Assembly: GCA_045636025.1 (NCBI GenBank)
Contig: JAZTWP010000029.1
Span: 29,038-93,037, forward strand
Source: UBA1081 sp045636025
GTDB lineage: Bacteria; Bacillota; Clostridia; Oscillospirales; Acutalibacteraceae
Length of the DNA stretch: 64,000 nt
Direction of reading: 5' to 3'
Part shown: piece by piece, positions 1-8,891 of the stretch
Layout of the letters: every line of letters begins with the position of its first letter
Numbering within the stretch: the stretch's first letter is position 1
Notes under the pieces: model-generated
What the model saw: only the letters and a program-made list of their open reading frames with translations
Told to the model about the DNA's origin: nothing
Databases searched by the model: none
Translations under genes and position numbers: made by a program

Positions 1-1227
1 CTCAATACCGTCGCAGACTGCGGGTTTTACATTGAAATCAATCTTCTGCTCTGAGAGAGCCTGAACAACTGCATCTGAAAGACCGCCTGAACGGGCAAAA
101 ATTCTTCCGAAATATGAAGCATTGTCAAGAACATCTTCACTGAGAGTTGTGATATCGATATCCTTACTGTCATAAAGTGCCTGAAGCTCTTCAAAAGTAA
201 GAACTGCATCAACATAGGGTTTTACTGATTCAAGCTGAGCTTCCGCTTTCTTTGCAGTACATGGTCCGATGAATACAACCTTTGCATTTTCACTTGTATC
301 CTTGATATATTTTGCAAGAGCTGCCATAGGTGAAAGGTTATGTGAAACATAGGGCAGAAGCTGAGGGAATGAAGACTTGATATACTGCACAAAAGCGGGA
401 CAGCAGGAGCTTGTGAGGAAATCTTTTTCAGAAAGTTCCTTAGCTTCGCTCATTGCAACCATATCTGCACCGAGAGCTGCTTCAACAACAGTAAAGAAAC
501 CGAGCTCTTTAAGACCTGTTATAACCTGACCGAGCTTTGCATAAACAAACTGGCTTGAAATTGAGGGGGCAACAATTGCATATACCTTATATTTTTCATT
601 ATTCTGACTCTTTTTGATAAGGTCAATAACGTTGAGGATATAAGATTTATCGCTGATTGCACCGAAGGGGCACTGATAAACGCAGGCACCGCACTGAATG
701 CACTTATCGTTATCAATTTTTGCCGCATTGTCATCATTGATTGAGATTGCCTTTACTTTACAAGCAATCTGGCAGGGACGCTTACGGTTTACAATGGCTG
801 AGAAGGGGCATACCTTTGCGCAGGCACCGCATTCAACGCATTTTGATTTGTCGATATGTGCTACGTGGTTATGGTCGAATGAAATTGCACCACGCTTACA
901 TACAGCCTTACATCTGTGAGCAAGACAGCCTCTGCAGGAGTCGGAAACTTCATAACCTGCAGCGGGACATTCGTCACAGGCAATGTCAATAACCTCAATA
1001 ACATTGGGGTTTTCCTTGTCACCGCCCATAGCGAGTTTTACTCTTTCGCCGAGGATTGCACGTTCTTTGTAAACACAGCAACGCATTGTTGATGTCTTAC
1101 CGGGAACAATCTTCTGCGGAATGTCTAAAAGATTCTGAAGAAGAGTATCATTCCATGCTTCACGGGCAACCTGACACAGAACTCTGTATTTGAGATACTG
1201 CACTTTGGTATCAAAAATTAAATCCAT
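1..1227 (-). CDS. [FeFe] hydrogenase (monomeric, ferredoxin-domain type), 3' end outside window
   Basis: This gene encodes an iron-only hydrogenase that would exchange electrons between ferredoxin-like carriers and protons to make H2 in the cytoplasm. The visible 409 residues hold cysteine clusters for several [4Fe-4S] centres (CRGCLAHRCKAVCK, CVECGACAKVCP, CIQCGACVYQCP) followed by H-cluster motifs TSCCPAF and PCTAKKAE. The third H-cluster motif lies beyond the left edge. An in-frame ATG at 1236 touches the AAGGAG site, so the ATG at 1227, nine bases after it, is the better start. It is the last visible gene of the Rex-adhE operon, 13 bp after the SpoIIE-type gene. The family call is firm; whether it works as a catalytic or sensory hydrogenase cannot be decided from the visible part. 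Confidence 0.9.
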   Translation of the reverse strand, partial: MDLIFDTKVQYLKYRVLCQVAREAWNDTLLQNLLDIPQKIVPGKTSTMRCCVYKERAILGERVKLAMGGDKENPNVIEVIDIACDECPAAGYEVSDSCRGCLAHRCKAVCKRGAISFDHNHVAHIDKSKCVECGACAKVCPFSAIVNRKRPCQIACKVKAISINDDNAAKIDNDKCIQCGACVYQCPFGAISDKSYILNVIDLIKKSQNNEKYKVYAIVAPSISSQFVYAKLGQVITGLKELGFFTVVEAALGADMVAMSEAKELSEKDFLTSSCCPAFVQYIKSSFPQLLPYVSHNLSPMAALAKYIKDTSENAKVVFIGPCTAKKAEAQLESVKPYVDAVLTFEELQALYDSKDIDITTLSEDVLDNASYFGRIFARSGGLSDAVVQALSEQKIDFNVKPAVCDGIE

Positions 1228-1240
1228 TTTTGTCATCTCC

Positions 1241-2413
1241 TTAGAAATAACTTACTTTTATCCTTTTTCCCATCTGTCTGAGAGCTTTTGAAAGCTCGTC
1301 AACAAGATTCATTTTGATATTGAAGTTTATGGGAAGATCAGGATTCTGGTGAGCGGGATTAATGGCTCTTCCCACATAGAAGTTTATATCTGTTGCTTCT
1401 TCAAAGAGCAGTCGGCATATGCGAGATGCACCGTCTTTTTTGAAGCTCCAATGTTCATAGAATGTATTTTCACCGAGGTAGTCGTTAGCATACTCAACAA
1501 CTTTGTTGACTGTGATAACACCTTCGGTTACAAGGTCAACACCTTCAAGCTCAGCAATAGGAGGAACATCACTGTCTTCAAAACTGAGTGTAGGTTTGAG
1601 GGGTTTTCTCAGGAATTTTGCCGCAATTGATGATGTTGTGCCGCCGCAGATGATATGTTTGCCTTCTTTTGAGAAGAAGAGGGACATCATTCTGTCTGCA
1701 TCATCACGGTTGGAGGGAGGACCGAAGAGCATATTCATAGGAATTCTTTTTCTGATTCTAACTACACACGCTGTGGCATCGTCACCGGGTTTGTGACCGT
1801 AAAGCTTGTCACATTCATCAACAATCATAGTTGAGAGTGTTTTTGCTGTATAACCGGCAGGAACGATTGTTTCAACAAAATCAATTATATCTTCTCTTTT
1901 CCAGCCGAAGTTATAAGACAGACCGATTCCTGCGTGGGGACAGCCGTCACTCATTGCAACGAAAATGTCATTTTCCTGAAGATTGATAACAGATTTGAAA
2001 ATCTTCTTACCGCCGATATTCATTTCTGTTTTGGGATAATCCCAGTTCTGTTCATCACGGATGATTATTGCGTGGGGATTATCATACTGGATAAGCTCTG
2101 CAGTCTGGTTGTTTTTAAGGTGAATGATTGTGAATGTTGAATAAGCAACACCTCTGACAGAACAGACGGGGAGTGTTGCAGCAATAGTTTCAACACATTC
2201 TTCAAGTGACAGACCTTCTGCAAGCATAGTTGATATGATTTTTGATGTAAGAGTAGAAAGAATACTTGCTTTTACACCACTGCCGAGACCGTCTGACAGA
2301 ACGATGACTGTGGATTCGTCACCGGGTTCAACAACATCAACGTGGTCTCCGCAAAGTTCTTCACCGTGATGATTTATACTCTTATATCCGATATCAGCAC
2401 ATAAATCATTCAT
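1241..2413 (-). CDS. SpoIIE family serine phosphatase
   Basis: This is a 390-residue PP2C-type (SpoIIE) protein phosphatase. The metal-binding motifs are visible: SDGLGSG near residue 40, MSDGCPHAG near residue 153 and GDDAT near residue 210. No membrane segment or sensor domain precedes them. The gene overlaps the upstream hydrogenase-like sensor by 8 bp, so the two are probably translationally coupled. In clostridia, SpoIIE phosphatases are repeatedly found beside sensory hydrogenases, which suggests it dephosphorylates a signalling partner in response to redox or H2 state. Its substrate is not identifiable here, and the C-terminal 170 residues after the phosphatase core are not recognised. 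Confidence 0.88.
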   Translation of the reverse strand: MNDLCADIGYKSINHHGEELCGDHVDVVEPGDESTVIVLSDGLGSGVKASILSTLTSKIISTMLAEGLSLEECVETIAATLPVCSVRGVAYSTFTIIHLKNNQTAELIQYDNPHAIIIRDEQNWDYPKTEMNIGGKKIFKSVINLQENDIFVAMSDGCPHAGIGLSYNFGWKREDIIDFVETIVPAGYTAKTLSTMIVDECDKLYGHKPGDDATACVVRIRKRIPMNMLFGPPSNRDDADRMMSLFFSKEGKHIICGGTTSSIAAKFLRKPLKPTLSFEDSDVPPIAELEGVDLVTEGVITVNKVVEYANDYLGENTFYEHWSFKKDGASRICRLLFEEATDINFYVGRAINPAHQNPDLPINFNIKMNLVDELSKALRQMGKRIKVSYF

Positions 2414-4085
2414 TTGTGATTGACTCCTTCAGTTTTGCAAGAGCAATTTTGGTTTCAGCTGCTGTTTCACCGAGAAGGGAAGCGATTTCCTGAACGATTC
2501 GCATCTGTTTTTCAACAACTTTATCAGCAACTTCAACAGTCTGTCTGCCGATGTTTTCTTTCTTTTCTCTTTCGTATTCTTCGTCTGTTACGTCACGCAG
2601 GATTCCTATAAGAAGTCTTGAATCACGGTCGTATACGATTGTCTGGTCAATGTAACGTTTGTATTCTGCAAAGTATACACGTTCATTGTGGATTCCCATA
2701 CCCGTATCACGTACCTTCATATAAGGTGTGGGGTCAAGAATTCTGATGACCTGAGAACCGAGAACATCAGAAGCATAACGGATATTCATAATCTCCCTTG
2801 CGGATTTATTGATCTGTTGAACTTCGAGCTGATCATTAAGAACAATAAGACCATTGGGTGAATTGTTTACAATTGTATCAGAGAAGCTTTCTGCCTTGTC
2901 TTTAAGGAAGGGCAGACACATTGAGCTTTCTGCTTTGCCCTGAATGATGGCAACAGCCTTTTCACGGCAGGTATTGTAGCCGCAGGAACCGCAGTTGAGC
3001 TCCTGAGAGGGCTTGAATTTGCCCATCTGACGAAGAACAGTGTTGATTTCGTATTCAGAGGGCTGGGGTGAGCGCTGTGCAATGAATTCAAAATGCTTTT
3101 TAAGATCAATAGCTTTGGGCTGTGACACTTCAAAGTCTTTTGCACCCGCATATTTTGCAATTGCGATATAATCTTTTACTGTTTCTGTATGGTGGTATTT
3201 TTCCATAACGGGACCGCCCATACAACTGCCGATACAAGCAGACATTTCAATAAAACATTTCTGTATGTTGCCGCTTTCAATATCTTTGAGTGCAGCAATG
3301 CAATTTTCCACACCGTCCAATGCAAGGTATGAGAAATTTGTGTTTTCCTGTGCCATTGTTTTGAGCACACCGCCGGTTGTGGGGAAAAATCTTGCACGTG
3401 AACAGATATCATTATCCGATTCAAGCTCAATTTCAATGTTTTCAGCATTAAGCCATTCTGTGAGTTCTTCAAAAGTGAGAACCGCATCAACAATGCCGCT
3501 GTAGTATTCAGCTTCGTCTTTCTTTGCAACGCAAGGCCCGATGAATACTGTTTTTGCATTCTTATAACGCTGTTTTATGTCATTGCAATGAGCCTGCATA
3601 GGTGATACAACATCTGCAAGATATTCAAGCAATGCAGGATAATGTTTCTGGATAAGAAGATTGATTGAATGACAGCAGGATGAAATGATGATATCTCTGT
3701 CATCTTCCTTAATCATTCTCTCATATTCGTTTTTGACTATTGTTGCACCGATTGCAGTTTCTTCAACGTCATAAAAACCGAGCTTTTTAAGCGCTTTTCT
3801 CATTGCGTTGATACCTGCACCGTCATAGTTTGCAACAAATGAAGGAGCAAGGGAAACTATAACAGGATCTCCTGATTGGAGAAGAACCTTTACTTTTTCT
3901 GTTTCATCGATTATTTCTTTTGCATTCTGGGGGCAGACAACAAAGCACTGACCGCAGAGAATACATTCATTTCCGATGATGTGAGCCTGATTTCCTGAAA
4001 AACGGATTGCTTTGACAGGACAATGGCGTATACATTTATAACAGTTTTTACAGTTTGATTTTTTTAATGTCAGACAATTAGGCAT
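2406..4085 (-). CDS. Hydrogenase-like PAS redox sensor (HydS type)
   Basis: This 559-residue protein is a probable sensory [FeFe] hydrogenase. An N-terminal two-cluster ferredoxin domain (CKNCYKCIRHCP, CILCGQCFVVCP) is followed by an H-cluster domain with the three motifs in altered form: SSCCHSI, GPCVAKKDE and SACIGSCMGG. In the first motif the usual proline after the cysteine pair is His. A four-cysteine Fe-S stretch (CGSCGYNTC...C near residue 375) and a PAS domain at about 400-490 follow, with a short helical tail. This order matches the group C sensory hydrogenases called HydS. It sits between the small [2Fe-2S] proteins (6 bp) and the SpoIIE phosphatase (8 bp overlap), suggesting a relay from redox sensing to dephosphorylation. 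Confidence 0.87.
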   Translation of the reverse strand: MPNCLTLKKSNCKNCYKCIRHCPVKAIRFSGNQAHIIGNECILCGQCFVVCPQNAKEIIDETEKVKVLLQSGDPVIVSLAPSFVANYDGAGINAMRKALKKLGFYDVEETAIGATIVKNEYERMIKEDDRDIIISSCCHSINLLIQKHYPALLEYLADVVSPMQAHCNDIKQRYKNAKTVFIGPCVAKKDEAEYYSGIVDAVLTFEELTEWLNAENIEIELESDNDICSRARFFPTTGGVLKTMAQENTNFSYLALDGVENCIAALKDIESGNIQKCFIEMSACIGSCMGGPVMEKYHHTETVKDYIAIAKYAGAKDFEVSQPKAIDLKKHFEFIAQRSPQPSEYEINTVLRQMGKFKPSQELNCGSCGYNTCREKAVAIIQGKAESSMCLPFLKDKAESFSDTIVNNSPNGLIVLNDQLEVQQINKSAREIMNIRYASDVLGSQVIRILDPTPYMKVRDTGMGIHNERVYFAEYKRYIDQTIVYDRDSRLLIGILRDVTDEEYEREKKENIGRQTVEVADKVVEKQMRIVQEIASLLGETAAETKIALAKLKESITNE

Positions 4086-4091
4086 TGCCCG

Positions 4092-4352
4092 TTACTTCCC
4101 TTCGCTATGGATTTTGTTAAGCACGTTCTCCTCAAAAAACTCTTTGAAGCATTCTTTTGTAATACCGGTGTGAATATCATCATCAATCTGGATAGTAACA
4201 CCAATACGGTTACACTTGCCGATGCAAAAGCTCCCGGCAAGTGTAACTTCGTCTTCAAGATGATAATCACTGACGGCTTTCTGCAGAAGTTCCACAATCT
4301 CGGGTGAACCCTTGAGATGGCAGGAACTTCCTACACAAACCTGAATCAGCAT
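4092..4352 (-). CDS. Thioredoxin-like [2Fe-2S] protein (paralog 1)
   Basis: This 86-residue protein resembles the thioredoxin-like [2Fe-2S] domain of NuoE/HymA subunits as a stand-alone domain. The four cluster ligands are seen as C-x4-C near residues 6-11 (CVGSSC) and C-x3-C near residue 43 (FCIGKC). It probably passes electrons to or from the hydrogenase-like proteins beside it. A single base separates it from its paralog at 4354-4593, and the sensor gene starts 6 bp after it, so all three are co-transcribed. The pair look like a tandem duplication. Confidence 0.85.
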   Translation of the reverse strand: MLIQVCVGSSCHLKGSPEIVELLQKAVSDYHLEDEVTLAGSFCIGKCNRIGVTIQIDDDIHTGITKECFKEFFEENVLNKIHSEGK

Positions 4353-4353
4353 A

Positions 4354-4593
4354 TTATACCTTTCCTTTTACGTTTTTTTCAAAAAATTCTTCAACAGTTT
4401 CGGGAGTAACTGAGTAGAAATCGTTATCTACTGTTACGCATACACCCTGCTGGCACTTACCCATGCAGAATGTGCCGCCGAGTTCAACTTTATCGCTGAG
4501 ATTGTTTTCTGCGATAAGGTACTGAAGCTGCTCAACAACCTGACGTGAACCTTTGATATGGCATGAACTACCGATACATACTGTAACTTTCAT
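4354..4593 (-). CDS. Thioredoxin-like [2Fe-2S] protein (paralog 2)
   Basis: This 79-residue protein is a second stand-alone [2Fe-2S] domain of the NuoE/HymA fold, with ligands CIGSSC near the start and FCMGKCQQGVC near residue 43. It shares the VCxGSSCHxKGS opening and the FCxGKC motif with its neighbour but has an extra Cys after the second pair. It likely acts as a small electron carrier of the hydrogenase operon. The ribosome site (AAGGAG) is clear and the gap to the preceding phosphotransferase gene is 21 bp. Confidence 0.85.
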   Translation of the reverse strand: MKVTVCIGSSCHIKGSRQVVEQLQYLIAENNLSDKVELGGTFCMGKCQQGVCVTVDNDFYSVTPETVEEFFEKNVKGKV

Positions 4594-4614
4594 TTTATAT
4601 TACTCCTTATCTGA

Positions 4615-5364
4615 TTATTCGTAATCTACAACGTCAACCCAAGAAAGAAGGAACTCTCTTTCTTTTTCGTTGCCCTTTACTGACTGTGATGCAGCAACGA
4701 TGGGCATCCACTTCTGAACATACTGCTTAGCTGTGTTGCTCTTTGTGCAGAATGTGTCAAGATATGTCTTAGCGCCTTCGATGTCGCCGCCGAGCCAGAA
4801 GAGAAGGTATGTTCTTGCAGCGTCTGCAGAAGCATTACCCTGAGTTGCGTGTGCCCAGTCAAGAATGTAAGCTGTGCCGTCTTCTGTGATGATAATATTT
4901 GAGGGATTAAGATCACCGTGGCATACTTTCTTGTGCTTGGGCATACCTTCAAGACGAGTGTGAAGGTCATAACGTGTTGTTGCGTCAAGCTCACTCATAC
5001 CGATTTTTCTGTTCATCTTATCCTTGAGCTTGTTGAGAAGAGCACATTCCTTGCCGTGGATACCAAGCTGGATATCAACGAGCATTTCGATGTATTCTGC
5101 CTTCTTTTCAGCATCTTCGTCGATAAGCTGCTGAAGTGTCTTGCCCTTGATGTATTCTGAAACGATAGCCCACTTGCCGTCGATCATTGTAACTTCAAGA
5201 ACTTTGGGGATGTTAAGACCTGTTTCTTCAATTCTTGCCTGATTGAGAGCTTCATTGAGAACGTCAGCCTTTGAATAGTCTGCATTGAAAACTTTGATAC
5301 ATCTGTCGCCGTCACGATAGATTGTTTTGTTATTTCTTACTGCTATTACTCTGTCAAGTTTCAT
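4615..5364 (-). CDS. Aminoglycoside phosphotransferase-like small kinase
   Basis: This 249-residue protein has the APH/choline-kinase fold. Visible are a nucleotide-loop lysine region near residue 23 (CIKVF), the catalytic loop CHGDLNPSNII near residue 148 and the metal-binding ILDW near residue 167. The family (TIGR02172-like) is common in anaerobes and its substrate is unknown, so antibiotic resistance should not be assumed. It lies 18 bp after adhE and 21 bp before the [2Fe-2S] genes, inside the Rex operon, which hints at a role in fermentative metabolism or in modifying a small molecule or protein of this pathway. Confidence 0.75.
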   Translation of the reverse strand: MKLDRVIAVRNNKTIYRDGDRCIKVFNADYSKADVLNEALNQARIEETGLNIPKVLEVTMIDGKWAIVSEYIKGKTLQQLIDEDAEKKAEYIEMLVDIQLGIHGKECALLNKLKDKMNRKIGMSELDATTRYDLHTRLEGMPKHKKVCHGDLNPSNIIITEDGTAYILDWAHATQGNASADAARTYLLFWLGGDIEGAKTYLDTFCTKSNTAKQYVQKWMPIVAASQSVKGNEKEREFLLSWVDVVDYE

Positions 5365-5382
5365 TGTGAATTCCTCCCTTGA

Positions 5383-8085
5383 TTATGCCTTCTTACCTTT
5401 GCGGTATGTTACCTTTACTTCGTCAACCTTAGCACCGTCTTCAATGTCTGCTGCTGTGGGCATTTTCTTCTCAACGAAGTGATTGCCGTAGTAAGAATTG
5501 AGATACATCTGCTTGAGTTCACTCATAAGAGGATATCTGGGGTTAGCACCTGTACACTGGTCGTCGAATGCCTGTTCAACCATTTCATCAAGGTTGTCAA
5601 GGAATACCTTTTCATCGATACCGTAGTCTTTGATTGTTTCCTTGATGCCTACTGTTGCCTTGAGGTCGTTGATAGCCTTGATAAGGTTTTCAAGCTTATC
5701 CTTATCTGTTTCGCCGCCGAGACCGAGGTAGTCTGCGATTTCAGCATAACGAGCAAGTGTATGAGGATGATCGTACTGTGAGAAAGTACCCATCTTTGCG
5801 GGTGCTTCTGATGCGTTGAAACGAAGAACTTCTTCGATCATAAGAGCATTAGCTACACCGTGGGGAAGGTGATGGAAAGCACCGAGCTTGTGAGCCATTG
5901 AGTGACAGATGCCGAGGAATGCGTTTGCGAAAGCCATACCTGCCATTGTAGCTGCGTTAGCCATCTTTTCTCTTGCTTCAACGTCTGTCTGACCGTTTTC
6001 GTATGCTCTGGGAAGGTACTTGAAGATGTTCTTGAGTGCCTGAAGAGCAAGACCGTCTGTATAATCTGTTGCAAGCATTGCTGCGTAAGCTTCTACAGCG
6101 TGTGTTACAGCGTCGATACCTGATGCTGCTGTAAGACCCTTGGGAGCTGACATATGGAAATCAGTATCAATGATAGCCATATTGGGAAGAAGTTCGTAGT
6201 CAGCAAGGGGATACTTAACGCCTGTTGCTTCGTCTGTGATAACTGCGAAGGGTGTAACTTCTGAACCTGTACCTGCTGATGTGGGAACAGCGATGAAGTA
6301 TGCCTTTTCACCCATCTTGGGGAATGTGTAGACTCTCTTACGGATATCGATGAATCTCATTGCCATATCCATGAAGTCTGCATCGGGATGTTCATACATA
6401 ACCCACATGATCTTTGCTGCGTCCATTGCTGAACCGCCGCCGAGTGCGATGATTGTGTCGGGCTTGAATGCTCTCATCTGTGCTGCGCCTTCCTTAGCAT
6501 TGCCGAGTGTGGGGTCGGGCTGAACATTGAAGAATGTTGTGTGAGCGATGCCCATTTCGTCGAGCTTGTCTGTGATGGGCTTTGTGTAGCCGTTTTCATA
6601 AAGGAATGTATCTGTTACGATAAATGCTTTCTTTGAACCGCGTACTGTTCTGAGTTCATCAAGAGCAACAGGTAAGCATCCTTTCTTGATATATACCTTT
6701 TCAGGTGCACGGAACCAGAGCATATTTTCCCTTCTTTCTGCTACTGTCTTGATATTGATAAGGTGTTTTACACCAACGTTTTCTGAAACTGAGTTGCCGC
6801 CCCATGAACCGCAACCGAGTGTGAGTGAGGGAGCAAGTTTGAAGTTGTAAAGGTCACCGATACCACCGTGTGATGAGGGTGTGTTTACAAGGATACGGCA
6901 AGTCTTCATTCTTGCAGCAAATTCACTCAGTTTTTCTGTTTCTGTTACTTCGTTGAGGTAAACAGATGATGTATGACCGTAACCACCGTCTGCAACAAGG
7001 TGTTCTGCCTTGCAGAGAGCATCTTCAAAGTCCTTAGCCTTGTACATAGCAAGAACGGGAGAAAGCTTTTCGTGAGCGAATTCTTCGCTGATGTCTACGC
7101 TTTCAACTTCACCGATAAGAATCTTTGTTCCTTCGGGAACTGTTACGCCTGCAAGATCAGCAATCTTAGCAGCGGGCTGACCAACAATCTTTGCATTGAG
7201 AGCGCCGTTGATGATGATTGTCTTTCTTACCTTTTCTGTTTCTGCAGGATTGAGGAAGTAACAGCCTCTTGCTGCAAATTCTGACTTGACTGCATCATAG
7301 ATGCTTTCAAGAATGATAACTGACTGTTCTGAAGCACAGATCATACCGTTATCGAATGTCTTTGAATGGATGATTGAGTTAACAGCGAGAAGGATGTCTG
7401 CACTGTCATCGATGATTGCGGGTGTGTTACCTGCGCCAACACCGAGAGCGGGCTTACCGCTTGAGTAAGCAGCCTTAACCATACCGGGGCCACCTGTTGC
7501 AAGGATGATGTCTGCTTCCTTCATAACTGTGTTTGTCATTACAAGTGAGGGAACGTCGATCCAGTCGATGATTCCTTCGGGAGCACCTGCTGCAACTGCT
7601 GCTTCAAGAACGAGCTTTGCTGCTGCAATTGTTGAGTTCTTTGCTCTGGGGTGCGGAGAGATGATGATCGCATTTCTTGTCTTGAGTGCGATAAGGCACT
7701 TGAAGATAGCTGTTGATGTGGGGTTTGTTGTGGGGATAACAGCTGCGATAACACCGATGGGGTCTGCAACCTTCTTGATGCCGAAAGCCTTGTCTTCTTC
7801 GATTACACCGCAAGTCTTTGTATCTTTGTATGCGTTGTAGATGTATTCAGCAGCATAGTTGTTCTTGATAACTTTATCTTCAACAACACCCATGCCTGTT
7901 TCTTCAACAGCCATTTTTGCAAGAGTGATTCTTGCTTTGTTAGCTGCAGAAGCTGCAGCAAGGAAAATTTTATCAACCTGTTCCTGTGTGTAGGTAGCAA
8001 ACTTCTTCTGAGCATCTCTTGTGTTTGCGATAGCTTCCTGAAGCTTTTCAACGCTATCTACAATTGCGTAATTTTTTGTTTCCAT
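5383..8085 (-). CDS. adhE: Bifunctional acetaldehyde-CoA/alcohol dehydrogenase
   Basis: AdhE reduces acetyl-CoA to acetaldehyde and then to ethanol, oxidising two NADH. The 900-residue length fits the fused enzyme. The N-terminal aldehyde dehydrogenase half (about 1-440) has the catalytic Cys in GMICASEQ. The C-terminal iron-dependent alcohol dehydrogenase half (about 450-890) has GGGSAMDAAK for NAD and the metal-binding HSMAHKLGAFHHLPHG. The enzyme normally assembles into cytoplasmic spirosomes. It starts 29 bp after rex with no visible separate promoter, so it is presumably read from the rex promoter and derepressed when NADH is high. Confidence 0.97.
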   Translation of the reverse strand: METKNYAIVDSVEKLQEAIANTRDAQKKFATYTQEQVDKIFLAAASAANKARITLAKMAVEETGMGVVEDKVIKNNYAAEYIYNAYKDTKTCGVIEEDKAFGIKKVADPIGVIAAVIPTTNPTSTAIFKCLIALKTRNAIIISPHPRAKNSTIAAAKLVLEAAVAAGAPEGIIDWIDVPSLVMTNTVMKEADIILATGGPGMVKAAYSSGKPALGVGAGNTPAIIDDSADILLAVNSIIHSKTFDNGMICASEQSVIILESIYDAVKSEFAARGCYFLNPAETEKVRKTIIINGALNAKIVGQPAAKIADLAGVTVPEGTKILIGEVESVDISEEFAHEKLSPVLAMYKAKDFEDALCKAEHLVADGGYGHTSSVYLNEVTETEKLSEFAARMKTCRILVNTPSSHGGIGDLYNFKLAPSLTLGCGSWGGNSVSENVGVKHLINIKTVAERRENMLWFRAPEKVYIKKGCLPVALDELRTVRGSKKAFIVTDTFLYENGYTKPITDKLDEMGIAHTTFFNVQPDPTLGNAKEGAAQMRAFKPDTIIALGGGSAMDAAKIMWVMYEHPDADFMDMAMRFIDIRKRVYTFPKMGEKAYFIAVPTSAGTGSEVTPFAVITDEATGVKYPLADYELLPNMAIIDTDFHMSAPKGLTAASGIDAVTHAVEAYAAMLATDYTDGLALQALKNIFKYLPRAYENGQTDVEAREKMANAATMAGMAFANAFLGICHSMAHKLGAFHHLPHGVANALMIEEVLRFNASEAPAKMGTFSQYDHPHTLARYAEIADYLGLGGETDKDKLENLIKAINDLKATVGIKETIKDYGIDEKVFLDNLDEMVEQAFDDQCTGANPRYPLMSELKQMYLNSYYGNHFVEKKMPTAADIEDGAKVDEVKVTYRKGKKA

Positions 8086-8114
8086 TTGTATCCTCCTGAA
8101 AAAATTGTTATTAC

Positions 8115-8735
8115 TTATTTGTTTATCTGATTGTTCAGATGCGCCAGTGAAAGCGCAAGGTTTTCGTTTTTAAGGATTACTCCTTCAGGTACGTTCAGAT
8201 TGCAGGGAGCAAAATTGAGAATACCGATAATTCCGCATTCTGTCATTTTGTCACATACCGCCTGAGCTGAACCTGCACCGACTGTGATTATGCCGAGCTT
8301 TATGTCGTTTGTTCTGCAGAAACTCTCAAATTCATCTATCGGCTGTATTCTGACTTTTGAACTGATATTTATGACTTTATCGTTACTGTCAAAGGCAGCT
8401 GCGATTCTGATGCCGAATTTTTCAAATTCATCATAATCGAGAAGAGTTTTGCCGAGTTTGCCTGCACCCACAAGAACGGCTGAAGTGATTTCGTCTGCAC
8501 CCAGACAGTTCTCAAGGTTTTCAATAAGCTCTGCTGTCAGATATCCCAGTTTCGGTTTGCCTGCACCGCTTATTGATGCAAGGTCTTTTCTGACCTGAAC
8601 TTCACCGAGTGAAAGCTTTCTTGCAATGGCTGTTGCTGAGATATGTTCATATCTCTCTGCAGGCAGATTCCTGAGCAGCTCAAGATACACGGGTATTCTG
8701 CTGAGTGTTGCTTTTGAAATGCCGTTTCTGCACAT
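8115..8735 (-). CDS. rex: Redox-sensing transcriptional repressor Rex
   Basis: Rex binds DNA when NAD+ is high and lets go when NADH accumulates. The 206-residue protein has an N-terminal winged helix (about 1-75, with ATAIARKLSLGEVQVRKDLASI) and a Rossmann domain starting at VLVGAGKLGKTLL near residue 88. It is the first gene of the operon that includes adhE and the hydrogenase genes. An 18-bp Rex-type operator lies 23 bp upstream of its start (8758-8775), so autoregulation of the whole operon is likely. Confidence 0.96.
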   Translation of the reverse strand: MCRNGISKATLSRIPVYLELLRNLPAERYEHISATAIARKLSLGEVQVRKDLASISGAGKPKLGYLTAELIENLENCLGADEITSAVLVGAGKLGKTLLDYDEFEKFGIRIAAAFDSNDKVINISSKVRIQPIDEFESFCRTNDIKLGIITVGAGSAQAVCDKMTECGIIGILNFAPCNLNVPEGVILKNENLALSLAHLNNQINK

Positions 8736-8757
8736 AAGAAAACCTCCTTTTCTGACT

Positions 8758-8775
8758 TCGTTAACATTTTAACAA
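8758..8775. promoter_or_regulatory. Rex operator upstream of rex-adhE
   Basis: The top strand reads TCGTTAACATTTTAACAA, an inverted repeat that matches the known Rex consensus TTGTTAANNNNTTAACAA at 13 of 14 defined positions. On the minus strand it contains TTAAAAT, which could double as part of a -10 element. It is placed to block transcription into rex and everything downstream. Confidence 0.85.
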
Positions 8776-8849
8776 ACTGTTCGGATTTTGGGAATTCTTA
8801 AATTATATAATCGGTATTATCAATATCGATAATATGCATATCGATTAAA

Positions 8850-8880
8850 AAATCCCGGCCTTATTACAAGGCCGGGATTG
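8850..8880 (-). terminator. Intrinsic terminator of the LysR gene
   Basis: A 12-bp GC-rich hairpin (AATCCCGGCCTT / AAGGCCGGGATT, 5-nt loop) is followed by T runs on both strands. It ends the LysR gene before the rex promoter. Confidence 0.85.
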
Positions 8881-8891
8881 CAGATTTTTTA

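Noticed and set aside
1228..1236. ATG at 1236 as start of the hydrogenase
   Set aside because: It directly abuts the AAGGAG site; the in-frame ATG at 1227 has normal spacing.
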